Source: Sphingobium cupriresistens
GTDB taxonomy: Bacteria > Pseudomonadota > Alphaproteobacteria > Sphingomonadales > Sphingomonadaceae
Direction: 5' to 3'
DNA length: 64,000 bases
Assembly (NCBI RefSeq): GCF_004152865.1
Contig: NZ_SEOO01000003.1
Location: 1 to 64,000 of the forward strand
The number at the start of each line of letters is the position of its first letter. The stretch's first letter is position 1. A model generated the notes under the pieces. The model saw only the letters and a program-made list of their open reading frames with translations, was not told the DNA's origin and ran no database searches. Positions 53,581-64,000 of the stretch are shown here, piece after piece. A program made the translations under genes and the position numbers.

Positions 53581-53595
53581 GTTCCTGATATGTTC
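53581..53595 (-). promoter_or_regulatory. LexA (SOS) box GTTC-N7-GTTC
   Basis: GTTC at 53581-53584 and GTTC at 53592-53595 are separated by exactly seven bases (CTGATAT), the alphaproteobacterial LexA-binding consensus. It lies four to 18 bases upstream of the radical-SAM ATG on the minus strand, so LexA binding would block that gene and its downstream partners. Direct match to the consensus. Occupancy is not shown. Confidence 0.75.
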
Positions 53596-53696
53596 GTGTA
53601 AGGCGCTTGTCCACAATCTCGATCAGTCCTGCCCCAAGGATCAGGGGGCCGGGAGGGGGCCGGGCAAGAAAGCTGGCGCGCGCGGCTAACCATGCT

Positions 53697-54020
53697 ATGC
53701 GCGTCGCCATGCACAGTAGTAGCGGTTCCGTCGACGTCGACGGCTTCACATATGAATGGGAATTGCGGCGCGAGCCGCAGTGGAGCGACATCGACGGGTG
53801 GAAAGGCATGGCCATCGCCCTGTTGCAGAAGGATATGCAGCGCGGCGCGTTGCTGGAATTTCCCCCGCCCAAACGGCTGCTCAAGGGATTGCAGCGCGGC
53901 CGGCTCCAGATCAACGATGCGATGATCGCGCGCGGCATCCGCGCCGCTCTGGAGGCGGGCTGGGAACCCGGATCGCGCGGCAAGCCGATGGTGTTCACGG
54001 TCGACGCCGACGGCAACTGA
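53697..54020 (+). CDS. Conserved hypothetical protein, divergent from the SOS-box operon
   Basis: The 107-residue soluble protein has TYEWELRREPQWSDIDGWKG (about 17-36), MAIALLQKDMQRGALLEFPP and a helical end KPMVFTVDADGN. I do not recognise a family. It starts at ATG 53697, with ATG 53709 an alternative, and runs opposite to the radical-SAM gene across a 119-base gap containing the SOS box. It has no signal peptide or membrane helix. Confidence 0.7.
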   Translation: MRVAMHSSSGSVDVDGFTYEWELRREPQWSDIDGWKGMAIALLQKDMQRGALLEFPPPKRLLKGLQRGRLQINDAMIARGIRAALEAGWEPGSRGKPMVFTVDADGN

Positions 54021-54108
54021 TCGCCGCTGGCGCGACCTGCCAGCGCTTGCGGCTCCCGCGCAGTCGTTCGTTATGTCAAAAGGGCGAAGCGAACAGGGAG
54101 ACAGGCGA

Positions 54109-55269
54109 GTGGACAGGCGCGCATTTCTGGGCCGGGGCATGGGCGGCATGGCGGCGCTGTCGCTGGGGACGGCGGGCCGCACGGCGAATCTGTGCGAGGG
54201 GATGCCGCCGCCGATCCGCGCCACCCCCGATCGCCTGTTTCGCGTCACCGTCTGCCTGCGCCCTTTCCGCGCCGCCGGGCCGCGGATCGAGGTGGAGCGG
54301 GTCGGGGCCAAGCGGGTGGTGCATAATTATGGCCATGGCGGCAGCGGCTGGTCGCTATCCTGGGGATCGGCGCAGGTCGCGGTCGGCATGGCGCTGGCGG
54401 ACGGAGTGCGCGACGTTGCGGTGATCGGCGCGGGCGCGCTGGGCCTGACCGCCGCGCTCACCGCCCAGCGCGCCGGGGCCGACGTCACCATCTATGCCAA
54501 AGAGCAATTTCCCTATGTCCGCTCCGCCCGCGCGACCGGCGGCTGGACGCCCGACAGCCGGATCGCGATGCAGAAGGCGGTCGATCCGGGCTTCGGCGAC
54601 CGGTGGGAGGCGATGGCCCGTGCGTCTTTCACCATGCACCAGAGCTATCTGGGCCTGCCCGGCGACCCGGTCGAATGGACCGACCGCTACATTCTGTCGG
54701 ACACGCCCTTCACCGAACGGGTGCGACACGCGCCGACAGGCGAGCATCCCGATGAATTTCTCCGCCTCGAACAGCGACTGGCCGACATCACCCCACGCTC
54801 GGTCGAACTGGCGCCCGGCGCCCACCCCTTCCGCCCGGCCTATGCCCGACGCGGCAGCGGCCTGACCTTCAACGTCGCCGACCTGGCCCATCAACTCATG
54901 GCCGATTTCCGGCTGGCGGGGGGCAAGGTCGTACCTATGGAACTGCACGATCCCAATGACGTGACGAAGCTGCGCCAGAAATCGATCATCAACTGCACCG
55001 GCTATGGCGCCCGCGCGCTGTGGCGGGATGAGAGCATCGTGCCGGTCCGCGGCCAGATCGCCTGGCTGATCCCGCAGGCGGGCGCGACCTACGGCGTCTA
55101 TTATGGCTCGCTATCCATGCTCGCCCGGCGCGACGGCATCGTCGTGCAGGAAGTCGGGGCCGACGAATGGTTCGGCTATAATGACGCAAACGAAGAACCG
55201 GATTACGCAGCGGCCCAGGCGTCGGTGCTGCAACTGGCGCAATTCTGGGCGGACGGTAAGGGGGCGTAA
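54109..55269 (+). CDS. Tat-exported FAD oxidoreductase with permuted D-amino-acid-oxidase motifs
   Basis: The product is 386 residues. The N-terminus has a twin-arginine signal (DRRAFLGRG) and Ala/Gly core. Motifs normally at the C-terminus of D-amino-acid oxidases come first: CLRPFRAAGPRIE (about 49-61) and HNYGHGGSGWSLSWGSA (about 72-88). Then comes the FAD-binding VAVIGAGALGLTAA (about 104-117), normally at the N-terminus. The C-terminal end (VRGQIAWLIPQAGATYGVY) matches the middle of the usual fold. The GTG at 54109 has AGGGAG eight bases upstream. An ATG at 54073 would add 12 residues. Substrate unknown. Confidence 0.85.
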   Translation: MDRRAFLGRGMGGMAALSLGTAGRTANLCEGMPPPIRATPDRLFRVTVCLRPFRAAGPRIEVERVGAKRVVHNYGHGGSGWSLSWGSAQVAVGMALADGVRDVAVIGAGALGLTAALTAQRAGADVTIYAKEQFPYVRSARATGGWTPDSRIAMQKAVDPGFGDRWEAMARASFTMHQSYLGLPGDPVEWTDRYILSDTPFTERVRHAPTGEHPDEFLRLEQRLADITPRSVELAPGAHPFRPAYARRGSGLTFNVADLAHQLMADFRLAGGKVVPMELHDPNDVTKLRQKSIINCTGYGARALWRDESIVPVRGQIAWLIPQAGATYGVYYGSLSMLARRDGIVVQEVGADEWFGYNDANEEPDYAAAQASVLQLAQFWADGKGA

Positions 55270-55298
55270 CAGGGAGGGAGCGGGGTATCCGCATTTCT

Positions 55299-55327
55299 CC
55301 GTCATCCCGGCCTTTGCTGAATGACGG
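55299..55327. repeat. Short inverted repeat before the 5-oxoprolinase gene
   Basis: CCGTCAT (55299-55305) and ATGACGG (55321-55327) form a seven-base stem around CCCGGCCTTTGCTGA. It lies between the flavoprotein stop and the oxoprolinase start, and looks like a common CGTCAT...ATGACG intergenic repeat. It may reduce read-through. Confidence 0.45.
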
Positions 55328-55408
55328 TATTGGATGATGGCCAATGGTCCCTGATGCTTTCCACCCGTCTCTTGCCATTCCACCCCCGCGCCGCCATCAC
55401 CTGCGCCC

Positions 55409-58987
<3,579 letters not shown>

Positions 58988-59031
58988 CAAGCGGCCCGCG
59001 CAGGTCTGTTCTGCTACAGGGGGAGTGGGGC

Positions 59032-60021
59032 ATGACGCCGGACTCGACGACGCAGATCAGATGGGGATTGGGGGCCGCGCTGCTCGCCTTGGGCATGGTC
59101 GCGATCCTGGCGCTCGTGCCCGATCCTTTCTTCCGCCAGCGGGTGATCGCCACGACCCTGGACGATGTCGAGGGCGTCTCGCCGGGTGTCCAGGTCTATT
59201 TCCGGGGGGCGCCGATCGGGGCGGTGCGGTCGATCGACCTCAACCGGCAAAGCCGCACCTTCGCCGTCGCCATGGGCATCGACCGCAAATGGCAGCCGTC
59301 CGCCTGCTCCTTCGCCACCGTCGCCTCGGCCAATCCGCTCACCGCGCCGCGCATCGAACTGGTGGCGCTGGAAACCGGCAGCGCCCAATGCCCCGCCGCC
59401 CGCCGCGCCTATGGCTGCGATCCGGTGCCGGGCCGGGAGGCCGCCGGTGCGCTGCCCGGTTGCCGTCGCCCCGCCGACCTGTTCGAAACCGCAGCCCTCG
59501 CGATCGGGGAAGCGGCCAATGTCGCCCGCACCGCTAACGCCATGGCGCAGAAATTGTCGGGCCTGTTGCAGGGTGACGGATCGGCGGTCGACATGGCGCA
59601 GGTCGCCCGCAACGCCACGCAAACGCTCGCCGCGCTCAATAGCCTCAGCACGCAGCTCGACCGCAGCTTCACGCCGGGCCGGGGCGACATCGCCCTGACC
59701 TTGTCGCATGTGCGGCAGGCGACCGGCCGGGCGTCCGAAATCGACGTTGCGGCGCTCAACGGCATCTTGCGCGAAACCCGGTCTCTGGTGGCGCAAAATC
59801 AGGCCAGCATCGCCGGGCTGCTGGCGGAGGGCAAGAGCAGCGCCGGGGAAGTACGCGGCATATTGGAGGGCGCGTCCGCCTCGCTGGTGGCGACCAGCGC
59901 CAATCTGGAGCGCACCAGCAGCAGTCTGGGGGCCTTGAGCGAGCGGCTGGCGGGCGATCCCACCTATGCGATCCGCGGCCAGCGCTATGCCGATCCGCCG
60001 CCGCCGGGAGGACAGAAATGA
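59032..60021 (+). CDS. MlaD/MCE-family lipid-transport protein
   Basis: The 329-residue protein has an N-terminal transmembrane helix (about 12-30), one MCE domain with VEGVSPGVQVYFRGAPIGAV (47-66), and a long helical C-terminal part with coiled-coil potential (about 165-305). It is anchored in the inner membrane and binds lipid in the periplasm as part of an ABC-type system. GGGGGAGTGGGG precedes the ATG at 59032. It overlaps the lipoprotein gene by four bases. The permease and ATPase that should serve it are on the opposite strand. Confidence 0.9.
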   Translation: MTPDSTTQIRWGLGAALLALGMVAILALVPDPFFRQRVIATTLDDVEGVSPGVQVYFRGAPIGAVRSIDLNRQSRTFAVAMGIDRKWQPSACSFATVASANPLTAPRIELVALETGSAQCPAARRAYGCDPVPGREAAGALPGCRRPADLFETAALAIGEAANVARTANAMAQKLSGLLQGDGSAVDMAQVARNATQTLAALNSLSTQLDRSFTPGRGDIALTLSHVRQATGRASEIDVAALNGILRETRSLVAQNQASIAGLLAEGKSSAGEVRGILEGASASLVATSANLERTSSSLGALSERLAGDPTYAIRGQRYADPPPPGGQK

Positions 60022-60608
60022 AGCCGATCGCCCTGCTGCTGCTCTGTGCGCTCCCCGCCTGCGCCGCGCTCAGGCCGGGCGATGCGCCGGTCACCATGCG
60101 CCTGTCGCCCCAATTCGCGCCCGGCCGGCCGGTCGCCGCCCCCAGCTTCACGGTCGCGGCGGTGCAGGCGCGCGGTCTGTCGGGCGGGATGCGCTACGCC
60201 TATGTCGATGCCGCCGCACCGGGCGAAATCCATCAGGCCGCCACCTATTTCTGGGAAGAGCCGCCCGCCGACAGTCTGGCCCGCGCGCTGGTCGCCGGGC
60301 TACGCACCCGCTTCGCCACCGTCACCGGCCCGTCGCTGGCGCTCGCCGCCGACCGGCGCGTGGTGGCGACGCTCGACCGGTTCGAGGAACTGAGCGCAAC
60401 GGGTAACGCACAGGCGGTCGTCGCCTTCGACGTGACGCAGGTGGCCCAAGGCAAAGCGATCTGGGCCGGCCGCTATTGCGCGACCCGGCCGATCGCATCG
60501 GCCGCCGGCACCGTCCGCGCCGCTGCCTTCCAGGGCGCGATCGAACAGGCGGTCGTCGCCTTCGTTCAGGATGTCGCGTCGGGCACCGTGACCGCCGCGT
60601 CCTGCTGA
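60018..60608 (+). CDS. PqiC/ABC-type transport auxiliary lipoprotein
   Basis: The 196-residue protein has a lipobox LPAC (Cys15). A beta-rich domain resembles PqiC/YmbA auxiliary lipoproteins of MCE systems: FTVAAVQARGLSGGMRYAYV, AATYFWEEPPADSLARAL and VVAFDVTQVAQGKAIWAGRY. It sits at the outer membrane's inner leaflet and helps lipid transport. Its 3' end overlaps the ATPase gene end on the opposite strand by 43 bases, an unusual arrangement. Confidence 0.85.
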   Translation: MKPIALLLLCALPACAALRPGDAPVTMRLSPQFAPGRPVAAPSFTVAAVQARGLSGGMRYAYVDAAAPGEIHQAATYFWEEPPADSLARALVAGLRTRFATVTGPSLALAADRRVVATLDRFEELSATGNAQAVVAFDVTQVAQGKAIWAGRYCATRPIASAAGTVRAAAFQGAIEQAVVAFVQDVASGTVTAASC

Positions 60609-61060
60609 ATGAGGCGCCCGCGCTCCAGCCGGTAGACCCGCTCGCACAGCCGCCCCGCCAGCGCCCGGTCCTGCGTCAGCAGCAGCAGCAGCCGGTCGAT
60701 CCGCCGCTCCCCGCGCCGCCGCTTGGACCAGTCGCCGGTGCCGATCGCCAGCCGCATATTCTCCTCGACGCTGAGGTCGCCGAGCAGCGACCCGCCCTGC
60801 ATCGCCACGCCGCACCGCGCGCGCAACAACCGGCGCACATCCGGCGGCGCGACGTCCAGCGCCACGCCCATCAGGCGCACGGTGCCGCTGCCGGGCGTGA
60901 CCAGCCCGATCGCCAGCCGCAACAGCCAGCTCTTGCCTGCGCCGCTGTCCGCCAGGATCGCGACCCGATCGCCGGCTTCGATGGCAAGGTCGACCTGATC
61001 CAGAAGCCGCGTCCCGCCCAGCACCAGGCTCACCCCCTCGAACGCCAGCAGCGCGCTCAC
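60566..61060 (-). CDS. Truncated MlaF-like ABC ATPase lacking signature and Walker B
   Basis: The 164-residue protein begins like MlaF: LLAFEGVSLVLGGTRLLDQV (4-23), Walker A ADSGAGKSWLL (37-47) and Q-loop VAMQGGSLLGDLSVEENM (85-102). It then jumps directly to a C-terminal RLLLLLTQDRALAGRLCERV (123-142) and RLERGRLIQ. The usual LSGGQ signature, Walker B Asp-Glu and D-loop are missing, and the switch His is Gln (TQD for THD). The reading frame is intact, so this is an in-frame loss of about 80 residues. The GTG start overlaps the permease stop. It is unlikely to hydrolyse ATP alone. Confidence 0.85.
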   Translation of the reverse strand: MSALLAFEGVSLVLGGTRLLDQVDLAIEAGDRVAILADSGAGKSWLLRLAIGLVTPGSGTVRLMGVALDVAPPDVRRLLRARCGVAMQGGSLLGDLSVEENMRLAIGTGDWSKRRRGERRIDRLLLLLTQDRALAGRLCERVYRLERGRLIQQDAAVTVPDATS

Positions 61061-61824
61061 AGCAAAGCCGTCCACAGCGCCGCCGCGCTGAAGATGCCCA
61101 GCAATCCGGCGGTAAAGGCGGTGGTCGCGCGCCGCCCGATATCGGCCGGTGACCGCACCGGCTTTGCCCCCACCGCGCTGCCCACGCCAAAGGCGATCAG
61201 TGCATAGAGCAATAGTTTGGCGATGCCGGTCAGCATCGCGGCGGCGGCCTCGTGGGAAAAGGCGAAGCCGGACCATAGCGGCCAGCCGACATTGGCGATC
61301 AGCGCCAGCGGGACCCCGCAGCCGATCACCGCCGCGATACCCCCCAGCAGCATATGGATCGGCGCGGACAGCAGCACCGCGGCCAGCGCCGGCCCCAGCG
61401 CATGGGCGACCGGATCGCGCCCCAGCGCCTCCAGCGCGTCGATTTCCCGGTTGAGCGCCATTGCGCCGAGCCGCGACGACAGCGCCACCGACACGCTGCC
61501 GCAGGCGAACAGGCCGACCAGCAGCGGCACGATGTCGCGCAGCAAAATCTCCGCCAGCCCGCTCAGCACCGGGATCTGCGCATTATAGAGCGTCAGCAGC
61601 CGCCCCGCGCCGATCCCGGCGATGATCCCGGCCAGTGCGGCCAGCGGCAGCAGCGTGCGCAATGGCCGCCAGACATGCAGCGGCAAGCCGTCCGCCAGTT
61701 GCCGCTGCGCCAGCGCATCGCCCGCGATCAGGCGACGACCCATGCCCAGCGCCGCGCGCATGGTCAGCCATGCCCCCGCGCCGATCGCGGCCAGCAGCTT
61801 GGGTCCGCCTCTCAGCGCGTCCAT
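61057..61824 (-). CDS. MlaE-family ABC permease
   Basis: The 255-residue membrane protein has about five or six helices and the MlaE signature region EIDALEALGRDPVAHALG (about 130-147), with GLFACGSVSVALSSRLGAMAL before it. It forms the inner-membrane part of an MCE lipid transporter. It overlaps the RyR-domain gene by 13 bases and the ATPase gene by four, so all three are translationally coupled on the minus strand, convergent with mlaD and the lipoprotein. Confidence 0.9.
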   Translation of the reverse strand: MDALRGGPKLLAAIGAGAWLTMRAALGMGRRLIAGDALAQRQLADGLPLHVWRPLRTLLPLAALAGIIAGIGAGRLLTLYNAQIPVLSGLAEILLRDIVPLLVGLFACGSVSVALSSRLGAMALNREIDALEALGRDPVAHALGPALAAVLLSAPIHMLLGGIAAVIGCGVPLALIANVGWPLWSGFAFSHEAAAAMLTGIAKLLLYALIAFGVGSAVGAKPVRSPADIGRRATTAFTAGLLGIFSAAALWTALL

Positions 61825-62897
61825 GGCGCGCGGCCGATCGCGCCGTCCGGGTCGATGCGGATGGCGCGCGGATCGGGGCTGGGATCGCTCGCCAGCAGCA
61901 GGTCGGCGCGCGCCGCCAGCGCCGTCATGCCGCCCGCATGGATCGCGTCCGCGCCTTGCACCAGCGCCGCGGCGCGGGGGGCTTCTCCGGCCGGCAGGGG
62001 GTCAAGGATCGCCTGCACATGGCAAGCCAATGCCAATTGTACCAATTGCCCCTGTGCCTGCAACGGGCCGAGCAAATGGCGCGACCAGCGATCGGCCAGA
62101 TCGCCGACAAACACCGGCGCGCGGTCGGGATAATGGGCGCGCAACGCCGCCACCAAAGCGGCCGGATCGGGCGCACTATCCTCGCCGCCCGGCAACAGCG
62201 CCACCGTCAGCGTCCGCAACGCCCGTCGGCCCGACGCGCTCAGCAGCCGCGCCATGATCCGCACCTGCTCCCGGTCCAAATCCTTGATCGCTTCGCTGAG
62301 GTCATCATAGGGGACGATGTCGGGATGCAGCCGCCGCGCGTCGTCGCGCACCGCGCCATGGGTCCACCCCTGCACCAGCTTCGCCGCCATCCAGCGATCA
62401 TGTTCGGCGCGCGACAATTCCTCCAGTTCGTCGGGGGAAAGGCTGAGCGACGGTCCGGCTCCCTCGACCAGCCGCGCGCCGATGTCGCGCAGTTTGAGTT
62501 GATAGCAGTCGGCGACCAGCCGGTTGTCGTCGCGGAAGCTTTCGGGCAGGTCTTCCCATTCCTGCATCGACGCGCGCGCGCCGATCCGCTCGCCCTCGGC
62601 AAAGCGCCCCTCCAGGTAGAAATCATGGATCGACCGGGCGAGCGCGTCGTGCCGGTCCTGCAACAGCATGTCGGGGTCGGCGAGGTCGGACAGGCCGCCG
62701 AAGGGGAAGATGCCCGCGCCGATGCGATGATCGTGCGCGCCCGCCATCCGCACATGGATCGGCGGGGCGGGCAGGGCGGCGGCGCGATAGCGCGCATCGA
62801 CCGCCAGCGCGACGGCCAGCGCGCGGTCGTCGTCGTCCAGATCGATCAGGATCGCCACCGGCTCGCCGGACGCCGCGACATGGGCGTCGATCAGCAT
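61812..62897 (-). CDS. C-terminal part of split TrkA-N/RyR-domain protein
   Basis: The 361-residue reading frame contains a Rossmann-like end of the second TrkA-N unit (SGEPVAILIDLDDDDRAL) and a RyR domain (about 164-215, RAEHDRWMAAKLVQGWTH and PYDDLSEAIKDLDREQ). These small domains were named from ryanodine receptors. It is in the same frame as the N-terminal part and separated from it only by one TAG (62985-62987) and 29 codons of in-frame coding-like sequence. Either it is a separately started fragment or the whole is a nonsense-mutated gene. It is coupled to the MlaE permease gene by a 13-base overlap. Confidence 0.8.
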   Translation of the reverse strand: MLIDAHVAASGEPVAILIDLDDDDRALAVALAVDARYRAAALPAPPIHVRMAGAHDHRIGAGIFPFGGLSDLADPDMLLQDRHDALARSIHDFYLEGRFAEGERIGARASMQEWEDLPESFRDDNRLVADCYQLKLRDIGARLVEGAGPSLSLSPDELEELSRAEHDRWMAAKLVQGWTHGAVRDDARRLHPDIVPYDDLSEAIKDLDREQVRIMARLLSASGRRALRTLTVALLPGGEDSAPDPAALVAALRAHYPDRAPVFVGDLADRWSRHLLGPLQAQGQLVQLALACHVQAILDPLPAGEAPRAAALVQGADAIHAGGMTALAARADLLLASDPSPDPRAIRIDPDGAIGRAPWTR

Positions 62898-62984
62898 GCC
62901 GATCCCGGCCGGGTCGGGCCGCGCCTCGACAAAGCGCAGCGGCGACAGCGCGTCCGCGCCGGGATTGCGCGCGCGAAACGCCGC

Positions 62985-63938
62985 CTAGCCCTGCGCGGCG
63001 TCGGCCATGTGGATAACGAAAGCGGGCTTGCCGCCGTCGCGATAATGGCCGCCCGCCAGCGTGCGGAGCAGATAGCGTTCGATCAGCGGGGTGAAGCCGA
63101 TCACCAACACGCCGCGCCCCACCTGTCCCGCGCGGGTGAATCCGTCGATCGGCCGGGCCAGCGCCAATTGCCGCGCCGCGATGTCGGGCAGCGCCGCCAA
63201 CCGCACGCGCGCCGTCCGCCGGTCGCCATGTTCGAACCGCTGCTCGACGCTGCGCCGCAGGTCGAGGTCGTCGACGCGCAGGATGATGTCGATCGGATCG
63301 CCCGCCGGCCGCACCGCCGCCGCCTGCGCCAGCACGGCGGACGCCAGCGCGATATTGCCGCGCGCCTCCCGCGACAGCAGCAGCACCGCGCGCGCCTTGT
63401 CCAGCGCCAGCGCGGCCGCGCTCTCCTGCGCCACGCCCTGTTCCACCTCCGCCGCGCCCGCCTCCAGCGCGTCGCCGATCCAGGTCGTGCGCCGGTCCTG
63501 CGGCCACAGCAGCACGCGCCGTCCGTCCGCCAGCGCGCCGCGCGCCGCCTGCGCGGCAAGGCCCCCGCCCTCGTCGCCCGCAATCACCAGATGTTCGCCC
63601 CGCGCCCGGATCAGCGCCAGCCGCAGCGGGTTGCGCAACTGCTCCCAGGCCAAAGCCGCCGTCGACCAGAAGGTCAGCAGCGGCAGCGCCCAGCGCGCGA
63701 TGTTGAGCGCGAGCGGCAGGTCGCGCCCCTCCAGCACCTGCGGAAAGCTGCCGACGATCAGCCGCATCGCGCGCATCGCATCCTGCATGACGGTCGATAC
63801 GATCCCGGCCTGCGCAAAGGCCTGCGCAAAACCCCATGTGCCCAGCAGGAAGGCGAGGGCCATCGCGCCGAAGCGCACGACCGGCGCCACCGGCGGCAGG
63901 TGCAGGCTCCTGATGCTCTTCTGTGGCTGGCCCCCCAT
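62985..63938 (-). CDS. N-terminal part of split membrane TrkA-N/RyR-domain protein
   Basis: The 317-residue part has two hydrophobic helices (about 22-42 and 83-99). It then has two Rossmann-type NAD-binding segments (EHLVIAGDEGGGLAAQAA near 115 and VLVIGFTPLIERYLLRTL near 275), like TrkA-N domains of ion-channel regulators. It ends at an amber TAG (MADAAQG-stop), while the frame continues without further stop for another 391 codons into the RyR-domain part. The split position is inside a normally continuous fold. A sequencing error, recent mutation or read-through are all possible. Confidence 0.8.
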   Translation of the reverse strand: MGGQPQKSIRSLHLPPVAPVVRFGAMALAFLLGTWGFAQAFAQAGIVSTVMQDAMRAMRLIVGSFPQVLEGRDLPLALNIARWALPLLTFWSTAALAWEQLRNPLRLALIRARGEHLVIAGDEGGGLAAQAARGALADGRRVLLWPQDRRTTWIGDALEAGAAEVEQGVAQESAAALALDKARAVLLLSREARGNIALASAVLAQAAAVRPAGDPIDIILRVDDLDLRRSVEQRFEHGDRRTARVRLAALPDIAARQLALARPIDGFTRAGQVGRGVLVIGFTPLIERYLLRTLAGGHYRDGGKPAFVIHMADAAQG

Positions 63939-63946
63939 GGCCGGGG

Positions 63947-64000
63947 TCAGTTGCTGGTCTGGAGCCGGACGAAGGCGGCGGAGACGCCCGCACCCTGACT
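63947..64000 (-). CDS. C-terminal end of an upstream gene (partial)
   Basis: On the minus strand an open frame from the window edge reads SQGAGVSAAFVRLQTSN and ends at a TGA (63949-63947), eight bases before the RyR-gene start. It is too short for family assignment. Its tight spacing suggests it belongs to the same operon as the RyR and MlaE genes. Confidence 0.4.
   Translation of the reverse strand, partial: SQGAGVSAAFVRLQTSN

Noticed and set aside
60640..60780. Frameshift as the cause of the missing ABC signature in the MlaF-like gene
   Set aside because: I checked the other minus-strand frames here and found no LSGGQ or Walker B pieces, so the residues are absent rather than shifted.
61635..63998. 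787-codon plus-strand open frame over the RyR and MlaE genes
   Set aside because: It is antisense to genes with clear domains, and low-complexity Arg/Gln-rich. It does not explain the in-frame TAG.

Overview
The window is GC-rich, densely packed chromosomal DNA from an alphaproteobacterium of the order Sphingomonadales, most likely Sphingobium- or Sphingomonas-like. The evidence is a very large TonB-dependent receptor with a carboxypeptidase-like N-terminus, a K+-independent proton pyrophosphatase, the infA-maf-RNase E/G-yacG block beside tRNA-Phe, an alphaproteobacterial GTTC-N7-GTTC SOS box and GGAAC/CGTC general-stress promoter motifs. No rRNA, CRISPR array, intact insertion sequence or prophage is seen. 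Genus-level placement is inference.

Layout. 1-3.2 kb: a metal-handling or envelope operon (DUF4198 tail, small periplasmic protein, HupE/UreJ-like permease, membrane-anchored protein, DUF1624-type membrane acyltransferase). 3.3-7.6 kb: a TonB-dependent receptor translationally coupled to a purple-acid-phosphatase-like enzyme, behind a candidate Pho box. 7.6-9.5 kb: a decayed CorC/HlyC gene and an isoprenylcysteine methyltransferase-family membrane protein. 9.6-24.1 kb: housekeeping genes (gshA, rsmE, ubiA, a phospholipase D-like enzyme, smc with two DsbA-like thiol proteins and a DUF721 gene, mutY, nudC, pmbA, an inositol-phosphatase-family gene). 24.1-24.7 kb: a scar of gene fragments next to tRNA-Phe. 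24.8-38.8 kb: yacG, RNase E/G, maf, infA, bioA, an OmpA lipoprotein with a cation/proton antiporter, an M13 peptidase, bioD-bioF, a GAF-GGDEF diguanylate cyclase and hppA. 39-49.8 kb: a LacI regulator, LMW phosphatase plus HerA-like ATPase, ppc, mgtE, cyclophilin, two lipoproteins and a small outer-membrane barrel.

The most interesting part is 49.9-53.6 kb. It is a four-gene minus-strand unit: a radical-SAM/helix-hairpin-helix DNA-repair-type protein, a small membrane protein, a hemerythrin, and a DUF4130::UdgX fusion with the covalent-uracil histidine motif. A perfect alphaproteobacterial LexA box lies immediately upstream of the first gene. This looks like an SOS-inducible repair module of unknown chemistry.

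54-64 kb holds several oddities. One is a Tat-type flavoprotein whose D-amino-acid-oxidase motifs are in circularly permuted order. Next come a fused 5-oxoprolinase/hydantoinase and an MCE (Mla-like) lipid-transport set arranged convergently. Its ATPase lacks the ABC signature and Walker B. Last is a TrkA-N/RyR-domain protein split by one in-frame amber codon and coupled to the MlaE permease.
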